From NCBI RefSeq assembly GCF_000964085.1, contig NZ_JZRB01000014.1, positions 124,001 to 188,000 on the forward strand: a stretch of DNA of 64,000 bases. Reading direction: 5' to 3'. Below, piece by piece: positions 55,649 through 62,968 of the stretch. The notes under the pieces were generated by a model. The model searched no databases and was not told the origin of the DNA. It was given only the letters and a program-made list of their open reading frames with translations. Numbering within the stretch: the first letter of the stretch is position 1; the number at the start of each line of letters is the position of its first letter. The position numbers were made by a program, and so were the translations under genes. The DNA is from Luteibacter yeojuensis. Its GTDB lineage: Bacteria > Pseudomonadota > Gammaproteobacteria > Xanthomonadales > Rhodanobacteraceae.

Positions 55649-56593
55649 TTGAGCGAGCCCCGCCACGCCCCGAAAGCCCGGCCCCTCGTAGCGCGCGCCC
55701 TGAAATACGGCGTGACGCTGGCGATCGTCGGCGCAGCCGTGTTCCTGCTGCACCGCTATATCGCGAAGATGTCGTGGCACGACGTGCGCGATGCGCTCAC
55801 GCGCATCCCGCGCTGGCATGTCATCGGCGCCATCGGCGCCACGCTGGCCAGCTGGGCCAGCCTCACGGCCTACGATGTCTTCGCCGTCGAGACCGTCGTG
55901 CCGCGCAAGGTGCCCATGGCGATGAAGATCTTCTCCGGCGCCACCACGCATGCCATCTGCAATGCCCTCGGCTTCCATGCCATCACCGGCACGGCCTTGC
56001 GCTACCGCATGCTCTCCACGCAGGGCGTGGGTGCGGCGGACGTGGCGCGCATCGTCGGCCTGGTCGGTTTCGCCGTGGGCATGGGCTTCGCGGCCGTCAC
56101 GTGCGTGGCGTTGTTGCTCGAGCCCTCGCTGGCCGGTGGCTGGGGGCGCTGGCTCGGCGTGGGGCTCGTCGTGGCGTTCGCGTTGTTGTTGCGCTGGCTG
56201 GCGGGCAAGCACGATGAACTGAAGGTGTGGAAGTTCACGACACCCGTGCCGTCCGCGGGTTCCGCCGCGGCGCAGATCGGCATCGGCATCGTCGAGATGC
56301 TGGGCGCCATCCTCACCATGTACCTTCTGCTGCCCCCGGAGATCGCGGGCGGCTTCATGACCTTCGCGCCCATCTACGTGGGCGCGATCCTCGCGGGCAT
56401 CCTCAGCAATACGCCGGGCGGCATCGGCGCGTTCGAGGCACTGATGCTCGCCGCGTTCCCGCAGGAACAGCGGGCCCAGGTGCTCGCCGCGTTGCTCGCC
56501 TACCGGGTCATCTACGGCTTCGGCCCCTTCCTGCTGGCGTCGGCCGCGTTGGGCATCTACGAAGTGCGCCACCGGGTGGAGAAGGCCCGATGA
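55649..56593 (+). CDS. YbhN/lysylphosphatidylglycerol synthase TM-domain family protein
   Basis: A 314-residue polytopic membrane protein of the UPF0104/YbhN family. The LPG-synthase TM domain is shown by NALGFHAITGTALRYRML, FAPIYVGAILAGILSNTPGGIGAFEA and RVIYGFGPFLLA. No C-terminal aminoacyl transferase domain is attached. The start is TTG at 55649, as no ATG is available near the first TM. Its last codons overlap the next gene's ATGATG start. Confidence 0.8.
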   Translation: MSEPRHAPKARPLVARALKYGVTLAIVGAAVFLLHRYIAKMSWHDVRDALTRIPRWHVIGAIGATLASWASLTAYDVFAVETVVPRKVPMAMKIFSGATTHAICNALGFHAITGTALRYRMLSTQGVGAADVARIVGLVGFAVGMGFAAVTCVALLLEPSLAGGWGRWLGVGLVVAFALLLRWLAGKHDELKVWKFTTPVPSAGSAAAQIGIGIVEMLGAILTMYLLLPPEIAGGFMTFAPIYVGAILAGILSNTPGGIGAFEALMLAAFPQEQRAQVLAALLAYRVIYGFGPFLLASAALGIYEVRHRVEKAR

Positions 56594-57780
56594 TGCGCGG
56601 CCTCTTCGCCGCGGGCGCCTTGCTGCTGGCGGGCTGCGCCACGGTGCCGCATGCACGCCGCACCGACGTGCTGTTCTGGAACCAGCCCCAGCGCGAGGCC
56701 AACTTCCGCGCGATGCAAGCGCAGTACGCCAGCAACAGCGTGCGGCACGGCACGGCCCATCCGCTGCCTGCCGGCGTGCCGCTCACGCCGGCCTTCGACG
56801 ACGGCACCACGCTCGACGCGTACATGGCCGAACACCATGTCGCCGGCGTCATGGTGCTGCAGGATGGCAAGGTCCGCCTCGAGCGCTACGGCCTGGGCGC
56901 CGATCCGAACACGCGCTGGACATCGTTCTCGGTGGCGAAGTCGTTCACGTCGACCCTGGTGGGCGCCGCGCTGCGCGATGGCGCCATCCACTCGCTCGAC
57001 GACAAGGTCACGCGCTACATCCCCGAACTGGGCGCGGGTGCGTATCGCGATGTCACCGTACGGCAGCTGCTGACGATGACCTCGGGCGTGCGCTGGAACG
57101 AGGATTACGCCGATCCACGGTCCGACGTGGCGCAGATGTACGAAGGCCACCGCATCGCGGGCCAGCCGCTGCTGGTCACGTACATGGCGCCGTTGCCGCG
57201 CGAGTACGCGCCCGGCGCGACGTGGGTCTACAAGACCGGCGAAACCGATCTCATCGGCATCCTCGTCACCCGCGCCACGGGCAAGTCACTCGCGGCTTAC
57301 CTGTCGGAGAAGATCTGGCGGCCGTATGGCATGGCGAACGATGCGCTGTGGCTGAAGGACGACGTGGATGGCACCGAAGCCGGCGGCAGTGGCGTATCCG
57401 CCACGTTGGGCGACTACGCCCGGCTGGGCCAGTTCCTGCTAGACGGCGGCGTCGCCGCTGGCCACGCCGTCCTGGCGGAAGGCTGGCTTGCCGACGCGAC
57501 GAAAAAGCATGCGGATATCGGCGTGCCTGGCCGTGGCTATGGCTACCAGTGGTGGACGTGGGATAACGGGGCGTTCGCCGGCATCGGCATCTTCGGCCAG
57601 TTGCTGTACGTGGACCCCGCGCGGCGCCTTGTCATCGTCCAGCTGGCGGCATGGCCCGTCGCCACCGACGATGCCCAGGCCAAAGCCCGCGCGGCGTTCG
57701 TCCAGGCCATCACCACCGCCGCCGACCACCCGCACCCCCCTGTGGGAGCGCGCCCGCGCGCGATGCGGCCGCTACAATGA
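56590..57780 (+). CDS. lipoprotein serine hydrolase (beta-lactamase/esterase family)
   Basis: A 396-residue class C beta-lactamase-like hydrolase anchored by a lipobox (LLLAGC, Cys16). The active-site SxxK is SVAK (Ser114-Lys117), with a Tyr motif in VYKTGETD. It resembles EstB-type esterases and 6-aminohexanoate hydrolases rather than true beta-lactamases. The last roughly 15 residues (PPVGARPRAMRPLQ) are encoded by a REP element, so the original stop was probably lost or moved. Confidence 0.85.
   Translation: MMRGLFAAGALLLAGCATVPHARRTDVLFWNQPQREANFRAMQAQYASNSVRHGTAHPLPAGVPLTPAFDDGTTLDAYMAEHHVAGVMVLQDGKVRLERYGLGADPNTRWTSFSVAKSFTSTLVGAALRDGAIHSLDDKVTRYIPELGAGAYRDVTVRQLLTMTSGVRWNEDYADPRSDVAQMYEGHRIAGQPLLVTYMAPLPREYAPGATWVYKTGETDLIGILVTRATGKSLAAYLSEKIWRPYGMANDALWLKDDVDGTEAGGSGVSATLGDYARLGQFLLDGGVAAGHAVLAEGWLADATKKHADIGVPGRGYGYQWWTWDNGAFAGIGIFGQLLYVDPARRLVIVQLAAWPVATDDAQAKARAAFVQAITTAADHPHPPVGARPRAMRPLQ
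57739..57764 (+). repeat. REP half-element at the 3' end of the serine hydrolase gene
   Basis: CCTGTGGGAGCGCGCCCGCG, then CGCGAT, is the same core as the REP doublets at 549 and 21126. Here only one arm is present, and it is translated as the last part of the hydrolase. Confidence 0.75.
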
Positions 57781-57809
57781 CCCCACCCTCCCCACACCCA
57801 GGCACCCCC

Positions 57810-58286
57810 ATGCCCCTCTCCTGGAACGACCTGACCTGCACGCCCGACAAGGAGGCCATCGACGCGCTCGCGGCCTCCTGGCAGTGGCGCATCGGCGATG
57901 CCTTCACCCCGCTGCTGTTCACCGCGCTGGGCGACATGTTCTACGAAGCCGACGAAGGCGGCGTGTTCTGGCTCAACACGGGCACGGGTGAAGTCGAGCG
58001 CGTGGCGGATAACGTCGAGGGCTTCAACCAGCAGTTGCGCGAAGAGATCGCCGACGAGTGGTTGCTGCCACCGCTGGTCGAGGCACTGATCGACGCCGGC
58101 AAGGTCTGCGGTGAAGGCGAGTGCTACACGTACGTGACGCTACCGGTCTTCGCCGAAGGCGAGTACGTGGTCGAGAACTTCAACCCGGTGCCGGCCCGCG
58201 AGCATTTCGAACTCACCGGCTCGGTGCTGCAGCAACTCGACGACCTGCCCGACGGCACGAACGTCAACATCGATATCACGCATTAA
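57810..58286 (+). CDS. DUF1851 / T6SS immunity Tdi1-like protein
   Basis: A 158-residue soluble acidic protein. ALAASWQWRIGDAFTPLLFTALGDMFYEADEGGVFWLNTGTGEVERVA (here as blocks TPLLFTALGDMF and FWLNTGTGEVERVA) and the C-terminal FELTGSVLQQL fit DUF1851 proteins, some of which are immunity proteins to type VI effectors. No effector or T6SS gene is nearby, so the role is open. The 3' end overlaps an antisense ORF by 11 bases. Confidence 0.75.
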   Translation: MPLSWNDLTCTPDKEAIDALAASWQWRIGDAFTPLLFTALGDMFYEADEGGVFWLNTGTGEVERVADNVEGFNQQLREEIADEWLLPPLVEALIDAGKVCGEGECYTYVTLPVFAEGEYVVENFNPVPAREHFELTGSVLQQLDDLPDGTNVNIDITH

Positions 58287-58443
58287 GGCCAAGCCGACGC
58301 GCGAGTTCTGCGTGTACCTCCTCAGCGGAGTAGTACGCATGGCAGCGTTCTGCGTGGGCCAGGGACTCCAAGCCGCGAGCGATAAAGGCGGATTGGGTCT
58401 CGTCGGTATCGATTTGAACGAGTGAGTGATTGCTGGGGTTCAT
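58276..58443 (-). CDS. orphan antitoxin-like small protein
   Basis: A 55-residue ORF. The core (TDETQSAFIARGLESLAHAE and YYSAEEVHAELARRLG) resembles the C-terminal part of type II antitoxins such as ParD or Phd, where SAEEV helices bind the toxin. No toxin gene lies downstream, as the neighbour on that side is convergent. No strong ribosome-binding site is seen, and an ATG at 58476 is also possible. Confidence 0.4.
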   Translation of the reverse strand: MNPSNHSLVQIDTDETQSAFIARGLESLAHAERCHAYYSAEEVHAELARRLGLNA

Positions 58444-58505
58444 GTGATGACACGCGTGGGCGTGCCATGGTGCCATGCATGCATCGATGATGGGCGGGTT
58501 GTGTG

Positions 58506-59771
58506 CTATCGGCCATCAAGGCATGCAGCCGCCCGAGTTTCCAGAAGCGCTTTCTCACGCTCATTCCGCGTCATGGACGCCGCAAGCAGGAACGCTTCGC
58601 GCGCTGCCTCCAGCTCGCCCAGCCGGAACAAAAGGTCGCCCCGCACGCTGGGCAGCAGGTGGTAGTCCTTGAGTGTCGGCTCATCGGCGAGTGCGTCGAC
58701 GATGGCCAGCGCCGGCGCGGGGCCATCGGCCATCGATACCGCCACGGCGCGGTTGAGCTCCACCACGGGTGATGGCATCACGTCGATCAGCTCGCCGTAC
58801 AACGATGCGATGCGCTGCCAGTCGGTGTCCTCGCCCCGCGGTGCACGCGCGTGGCACGCCGCGATCGCGGCCTGCAGCGCGTAAGGGCCCTGGGAACCGC
58901 CCAGCTTTTCGGCGCGGGCCAGCGCCTTCAGGCCGCGCGTGATCAGCAAGCGATCCCAGCGCGCGCGGTCCTGGTCCATCAGCAGGATCGGCTCGCCGTC
59001 GGCACGCGTACGCGCATTGGCGCGCGACGCCTGGATTTCCATGAGCGCGACCAGCCCATGCACTTCTGCCTCGCGCGGCGTCAGCTCCGCCAGCACGCGC
59101 CCCAGCCGCAGGGCCTCGTCGCACAACGCCGGCCGCATCCAGTCTTCCCCCGCGGTGGCCGCGTAGCCCTCGTTGAACACGAGGTAGACCACGCGCAGCA
59201 CCGCCGCGAGGCGATCCTTCAGTTCATCGCCGCGTGGCACCTCGTACACCACGGCCTCGCCGGCCAGCGTCCGCTTCGCGCGCACGATGCGCTGCGCCAC
59301 CGTGGCTTCGGCCACGAGGAACGCGCGGGCGATCTCGTCGGTGGTGAGGCCGCCGAGCAGGCGCAGGGTGAGCGCCACCTGCGCCTCGACGGTGAGCGCC
59401 GGGTGGCAGGCGGTGAAGATGAGCCGCAGCATGTCGTCGCCGATATCGTCGTCGAGCGCGTCGATCAGCTTGTCGTCATGCGATTCGAGCAGGCCCTCCA
59501 TGTCCTGGCCCAGGGCCTCGAGCTTGCGGCCGGCCATGCGCTCGCGGCGGATGCGGTCCACCGCGCGGTGCTTGGCGGCCTGCGTGAGCCAGGCCCCGGG
59601 GTTGCGTGGCACGCCCTCGCGCGGCCATTGCTCCAGCGCCGACACCAGGGCGTCCTGGGCCAGTTCTTCGGCAAGGTCGAGGTCGCGCACCATGCGGGCG
59701 ATGGTGGCGATGAGGCGGGGCGACTCAATCTTCCAGATCGCATCGATGGCGCGGTGGGCTTGGTCGGTCAT
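58506..59771 (-). CDS. ECF42-like RNA polymerase sigma factor with C-terminal TPR-like extension
   Basis: A 421-residue extracytoplasmic-function sigma factor. Region 2 is WKIESPRLIATIARMVRDLDLAEELAQDALVSALE (residues 9-45 or so), and region 4 is LTVEAQVALTLRLLGGLTTDEIARAFLVAEATVAQRI. A helical extension of about 230 residues with repeats follows, as in group ECF42 (DUF6596). The normal partners, DGPF/YCII proteins, are the genes upstream in the same operon. No anti-sigma factor is visible; the extension is thought to control activity in this group. Confidence 0.88.
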   Translation of the reverse strand: MTDQAHRAIDAIWKIESPRLIATIARMVRDLDLAEELAQDALVSALEQWPREGVPRNPGAWLTQAAKHRAVDRIRRERMAGRKLEALGQDMEGLLESHDDKLIDALDDDIGDDMLRLIFTACHPALTVEAQVALTLRLLGGLTTDEIARAFLVAEATVAQRIVRAKRTLAGEAVVYEVPRGDELKDRLAAVLRVVYLVFNEGYAATAGEDWMRPALCDEALRLGRVLAELTPREAEVHGLVALMEIQASRANARTRADGEPILLMDQDRARWDRLLITRGLKALARAEKLGGSQGPYALQAAIAACHARAPRGEDTDWQRIASLYGELIDVMPSPVVELNRAVAVSMADGPAPALAIVDALADEPTLKDYHLLPSVRGDLLFRLGELEAAREAFLLAASMTRNEREKALLETRAAACLDGR

Positions 59772-59822
59772 GGCGACGGATGACAGCATCCGTCGCCATG
59801 GCAGGCAAGCCGCGCTGCGGCA

Positions 59823-60593
59823 TCAGGCCAGCGGGGCGAGCAATTCTTCCATGCTGTACAGCGGGCGGATCTCGAGCCGGGCCTCGTCCCCGTCAGGGAA
59901 GGGGTAGGTACGGGCCCAGGCGATGACGTCGTCGATGCTGTCGACGCGGAGCACCCAGAAGCCCGCCACCATTTCCTTGATCTCGGCGAAGGGGCCGTCG
60001 AACACCTGCGGGTGGCCCTTGCTGAAACGCACCCGCCGGGCGTGCCGGCTGGATGAGAGCCCATTGCCCGCGATGAGGTAGCCGGCCTCCGCGCCGGCGC
60101 GGTTGGCCTCGGCCATGCGCCCGAGGATCTCCGGGCCCGGGTTCCAGTCCGTCTCGCTGCGCGGGTTGGCCTTCAGCATCACCATGAAGCGCGGGCGACG
60201 GGAATCGTCCTCGGCGGGGTCGCCGAAGTTGCTGAGCCCGCCGGGGCAGCCGAGGGGCCGCACTTCGATCTCGGCCTGGCCCGCGGCGTCCTCGGCGGGC
60301 CACTGCTTCACCCAGGCCACGGCATCGTCCATCGATGCGGCCTCGATGATGCTGAAGCCGGCGACCAGCTCCCTGGCTTCGGCGAACGGGCCGTCGACCA
60401 CCACGGGCTCCCGGCCCTGGTTGAAGTGGACGCGGTAGCCCTCGCGGCTGGGCTTCAGGCCCTCGCCGGAGATGAACCGGCCCTCCGCGGCCAGGCGGTC
60501 GCAGTGTTCCGCCATGGCATCGACCAGCGCCTGGGTGACAGGTCCACCGGCTTCGGTCTCGGCATCCGCCTTGCGGACGATCAGGAAACGCAT
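59823..60593 (-). CDS. duplicated YCII/DGPF-domain protein
   Basis: A 256-residue protein made of two YCII (DGPF) domains. The first has MRFLIVRKADAETEAGG and VVVDGPFAEARELVAGF; the second has RFMVMLKANPRSE and VFDGPFAEIKEMVAGFW. Both keep the DGPFAE motif and may have catalytic His/Asp pairs at other sites. It lies in an ECF42-type operon, where DGPF proteins are the typical targets. Enzyme activity is unknown. Confidence 0.87.
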   Translation of the reverse strand: MRFLIVRKADAETEAGGPVTQALVDAMAEHCDRLAAEGRFISGEGLKPSREGYRVHFNQGREPVVVDGPFAEARELVAGFSIIEAASMDDAVAWVKQWPAEDAAGQAEIEVRPLGCPGGLSNFGDPAEDDSRRPRFMVMLKANPRSETDWNPGPEILGRMAEANRAGAEAGYLIAGNGLSSSRHARRVRFSKGHPQVFDGPFAEIKEMVAGFWVLRVDSIDDVIAWARTYPFPDGDEARLEIRPLYSMEELLAPLA

Positions 60594-60608
60594 GCTGTTC
60601 TCCCCGGG

Positions 60609-61085
60609 TTACGGCGCGAGCTTCTCACCGCCATTGACCATCCACGACACGCCGAACTCGTCGTCGAGCATGCCGAAGCCCTTGGCCCAGAAGGTCTCGC
60701 CGTAGGGCATGGTGATGGTGGTGGCACGCTCGGACAACGCCTTGAACACTTTCTCGCCCTCTTCGGCGCTCTCGAAACCCAGCGCGATGGAGCAACCCTC
60801 GATCTTGCCGCTGTGCTGGAACATCGGCGGGGTATCCGAGCCCATGATGTAGGCGTTACCCGCCTGCAGGCGGATATGCATGATCTTCTCGCCCATGGCG
60901 CTCATGTCCACGCTCGTCGAGGGGTCGCCGCAGCCCTCGTTGCCAGCGGCGCCCGGGGGCGGCGGCGGGGCTTCCTTGAAGCGGTTGACCATCAGGATTT
61001 TTCCACCGAGCGCCTTCTCGTAGAACTTGAAAGCCTCTTCGCAGTTGTCCTTGAAATGCAGGTAGGGGGTGATCGTCATCGACAT
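60609..61085 (-). CDS. VOC-family (PhnB/glyoxalase-like) protein
   Basis: A 158-residue vicinal-oxygen-chelate protein with the PhnB-like start MTITPYLHFKDNCEEAFKFY and the repeated beta-alpha-beta module (KIMHIRLQAGNAYIMGSD, then GFESAEEGEKVFKALSE). The usual metal-ligand positions are not clear. It is co-transcribed with the DGPF proteins and the sigma factor. Confidence 0.88.
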   Translation of the reverse strand: MSMTITPYLHFKDNCEEAFKFYEKALGGKILMVNRFKEAPPPPPGAAGNEGCGDPSTSVDMSAMGEKIMHIRLQAGNAYIMGSDTPPMFQHSGKIEGCSIALGFESAEEGEKVFKALSERATTITMPYGETFWAKGFGMLDDEFGVSWMVNGGEKLAP

Positions 61086-61124
61086 GGCGGTGTCCTTTTC
61101 ATGGCTGGGGTTGGCGCAAAAGCG

Positions 61125-61550
61125 TTACTGGCGGGCGGCGACGGCGGCGCGCATGCGTTCTTCCTGCGCGCGGGCCTCCGGGGTGAACTCGGCGCCGAAG
61201 TCGTCGGCTTCGAAGACCTGGCGGATCTCGATGTAGCACTCGCCGGGGCAGGGGTTGGGGGCGCGCTTCACCCATTCGATGGCCTCGTCGAGGGAGCGCA
61301 CCTGGAAGAGCCAGAACCCGGCGATCAGCTCGCGGGCCTCGGCGAACGGGCCGTCGATGACATCGCGGCGCTCGCCGTCGAAGCGGACGCGGGCACCCCG
61401 GGCGCTGGGTTGCAGGCCTTCCGCCGCCAGCAGCACGCCGGCGCGCACCAGCTCCTCGTTGTAATTGCCCATCGCCGTGATGAGTTCTTCGCTGGGCATG
61501 GCGCCCGCCTCGGTGTCGTCCGTCGCACGGACCATGACCAGGAATCGCAT
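61125..61550 (-). CDS. single-domain YCII/DGPF protein
   Basis: A 141-residue YCII-domain protein (MRFLVMVRATDDTEAGA ... VIDGPFAEARELIAGFW), close to the first half of the duplicated paralogue two genes downstream. It is the first gene of the ECF42-type operon. The ATG at 61550 matches the MRFLVM start of the family. Confidence 0.88.
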   Translation of the reverse strand: MRFLVMVRATDDTEAGAMPSEELITAMGNYNEELVRAGVLLAAEGLQPSARGARVRFDGERRDVIDGPFAEARELIAGFWLFQVRSLDEAIEWVKRAPNPCPGECYIEIRQVFEADDFGAEFTPEARAQEERMRAAVAARQ

Positions 61551-61598
61551 CTGCCTACTCCTTGCACGTAGCCAGGGTGATTCCCGGCTTTCATGGGT

Positions 61599-61627
61599 AC
61601 GTCGAACGGCGATGGGGTGGATCGACA
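61599..61627 (-). promoter_or_regulatory. ECF-type promoter (TGTCGA-N17-CGACGT) of the DGPF-sigma operon
   Basis: On the minus strand TGTCGA (61622-61627) is followed after 17 bases by CGACGT (61599-61604), about 50 bases before the first gene. As I recall, ECF42 group promoters have TGTCGA at -35 and CGA/TC at -10, so this fits autoregulation by the operon's own sigma factor. Confidence 0.6.
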
Positions 61628-61644
61628 CGGCCGGTGAAAAAAAT

Positions 61645-62679
61645 TCAGCCGGCGGAGTGGCGAGCATGCGGCAAGGGATTCTCACAGGGTGAGCGACGGG
61701 CATCGGCCTCGAACACGCAATGGACCCCCCCGGGGGCGAACGTCACCTTCGCCACGCCGCCGGCCTGCGGGGCCAGCACGCGTTCGATGAAGCGGGTGCC
61801 GAAGCCGCGGGTCGCCGGCGGCGCCACGGCGGGGCCCCCGGACTCCTGCCATTCCAGGCGCAGGGCATGGCGGTCGGCCACGTAGCTCCAGGCCATGGCC
61901 ACGCGGCCCGCCGGAACGGACAAGGCCCCGTACTTGATCGCGTTGGTGAGCAGTTCGTGCAGCGCCATCGCGACCGAGACGGCGACCTCGGACTGGAGCA
62001 TCAGCGGGGGCCCGTCGAAGGTGACCCGGGTGCCGTCGGGGTCGTGCGGGGCCACGGTGGCCTCCACGACGCCGCGCAGGGCCACGTCCTCCCAGGCCCG
62101 GGCTACCAGCAGGTCGTGCGCGCCCGCCAGGGCACGCAGGCGGCTTTCGAACAGGGCCAGCGACGTGGCCACCGGGCGTTCGTCGCGGAAGCTCTGGATC
62201 GCCATGGCCTGCACCACGGCCAGGGTGTTCTTCACGCGGTGGTTGAGTTCGTTGATCAGCACGCGCTGCGAGCGCTGGGCCATGCGGTGGGCGGTGACAT
62301 CCACGCAACTGCCCCAGTAGCCCATGAAATGGCCATCGCGGTAGAACGGCGCGCCGTGGTCCATCAGCCAGCAGTATTCGCCGTCGCGGCGGCGGAGCCG
62401 GTACTCCATGGCGAACGGCTCGCGGGCGTCGAACGCCCCGGTGTAGGTGGCGAGGCACCCGGGCAGGTCCTCGGGGTGCACGCCATCGGCCCAGCCGCTG
62501 CCCACTTCCTCGTCCAGGCGGCGGCCCGTGTAATCGAGCCATGGCTTGTTGAACCAGTCACAGAGCATGTCGGTGCCGGCGCGCCAGATCATCACCGGCG
62601 CGAAGTCGGCCAGTTCACGGAATTCGCGGTCCGAGGTGGCAAGGGCCCGCTCGAAAGGACTCGTGGGGTTTGCGCTCAT
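61645..62679 (-). CDS. PAS-domain HWE-type sensor histidine kinase
   Basis: A 344-residue cytoplasmic sensor kinase. A PAS/PAC domain lies at about residues 15-140 (APVMIWRAGTDMLCDWFNKPW, YRLRRRDGEYCWLMDHGAP), and the HWE kinase block starts with phosphoacceptor ELNHRVKNTLAVVQAMA. MALHELLTNAIKYGALS is the N-box. HWE kinases often control general stress or light responses. No response regulator is next to it. Confidence 0.9.
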   Translation of the reverse strand: MSANPTSPFERALATSDREFRELADFAPVMIWRAGTDMLCDWFNKPWLDYTGRRLDEEVGSGWADGVHPEDLPGCLATYTGAFDAREPFAMEYRLRRRDGEYCWLMDHGAPFYRDGHFMGYWGSCVDVTAHRMAQRSQRVLINELNHRVKNTLAVVQAMAIQSFRDERPVATSLALFESRLRALAGAHDLLVARAWEDVALRGVVEATVAPHDPDGTRVTFDGPPLMLQSEVAVSVAMALHELLTNAIKYGALSVPAGRVAMAWSYVADRHALRLEWQESGGPAVAPPATRGFGTRFIERVLAPQAGGVAKVTFAPGGVHCVFEADARRSPCENPLPHARHSAG

Positions 62680-62968
62680 GGCGGGGACGATAGCGCGAAT
62701 GTGTACGCGGCGTGCATGCCTTTCCGTCATGCCGTGAGGGCGGTCACGCGCCGCCGGATACGTAAGCGTTTTCAGACTATTCGTATTGCTTTCGGGGTGC
62801 GCCCCGCATCGGCCCTCGGCCTGCCGGTGTTATGTCAGAATCTCGCCGCCGGCACGTCAGGGGTTTCGTGCAGGCTATCTCCGGGGCCAACCGCCAAGAA
62901 CCGCCTCCGCCTCCGGGTGGGGGCCGGCGCGCGTGCCCACCCCACACGTCAAAGGATCGGAACGGAAC

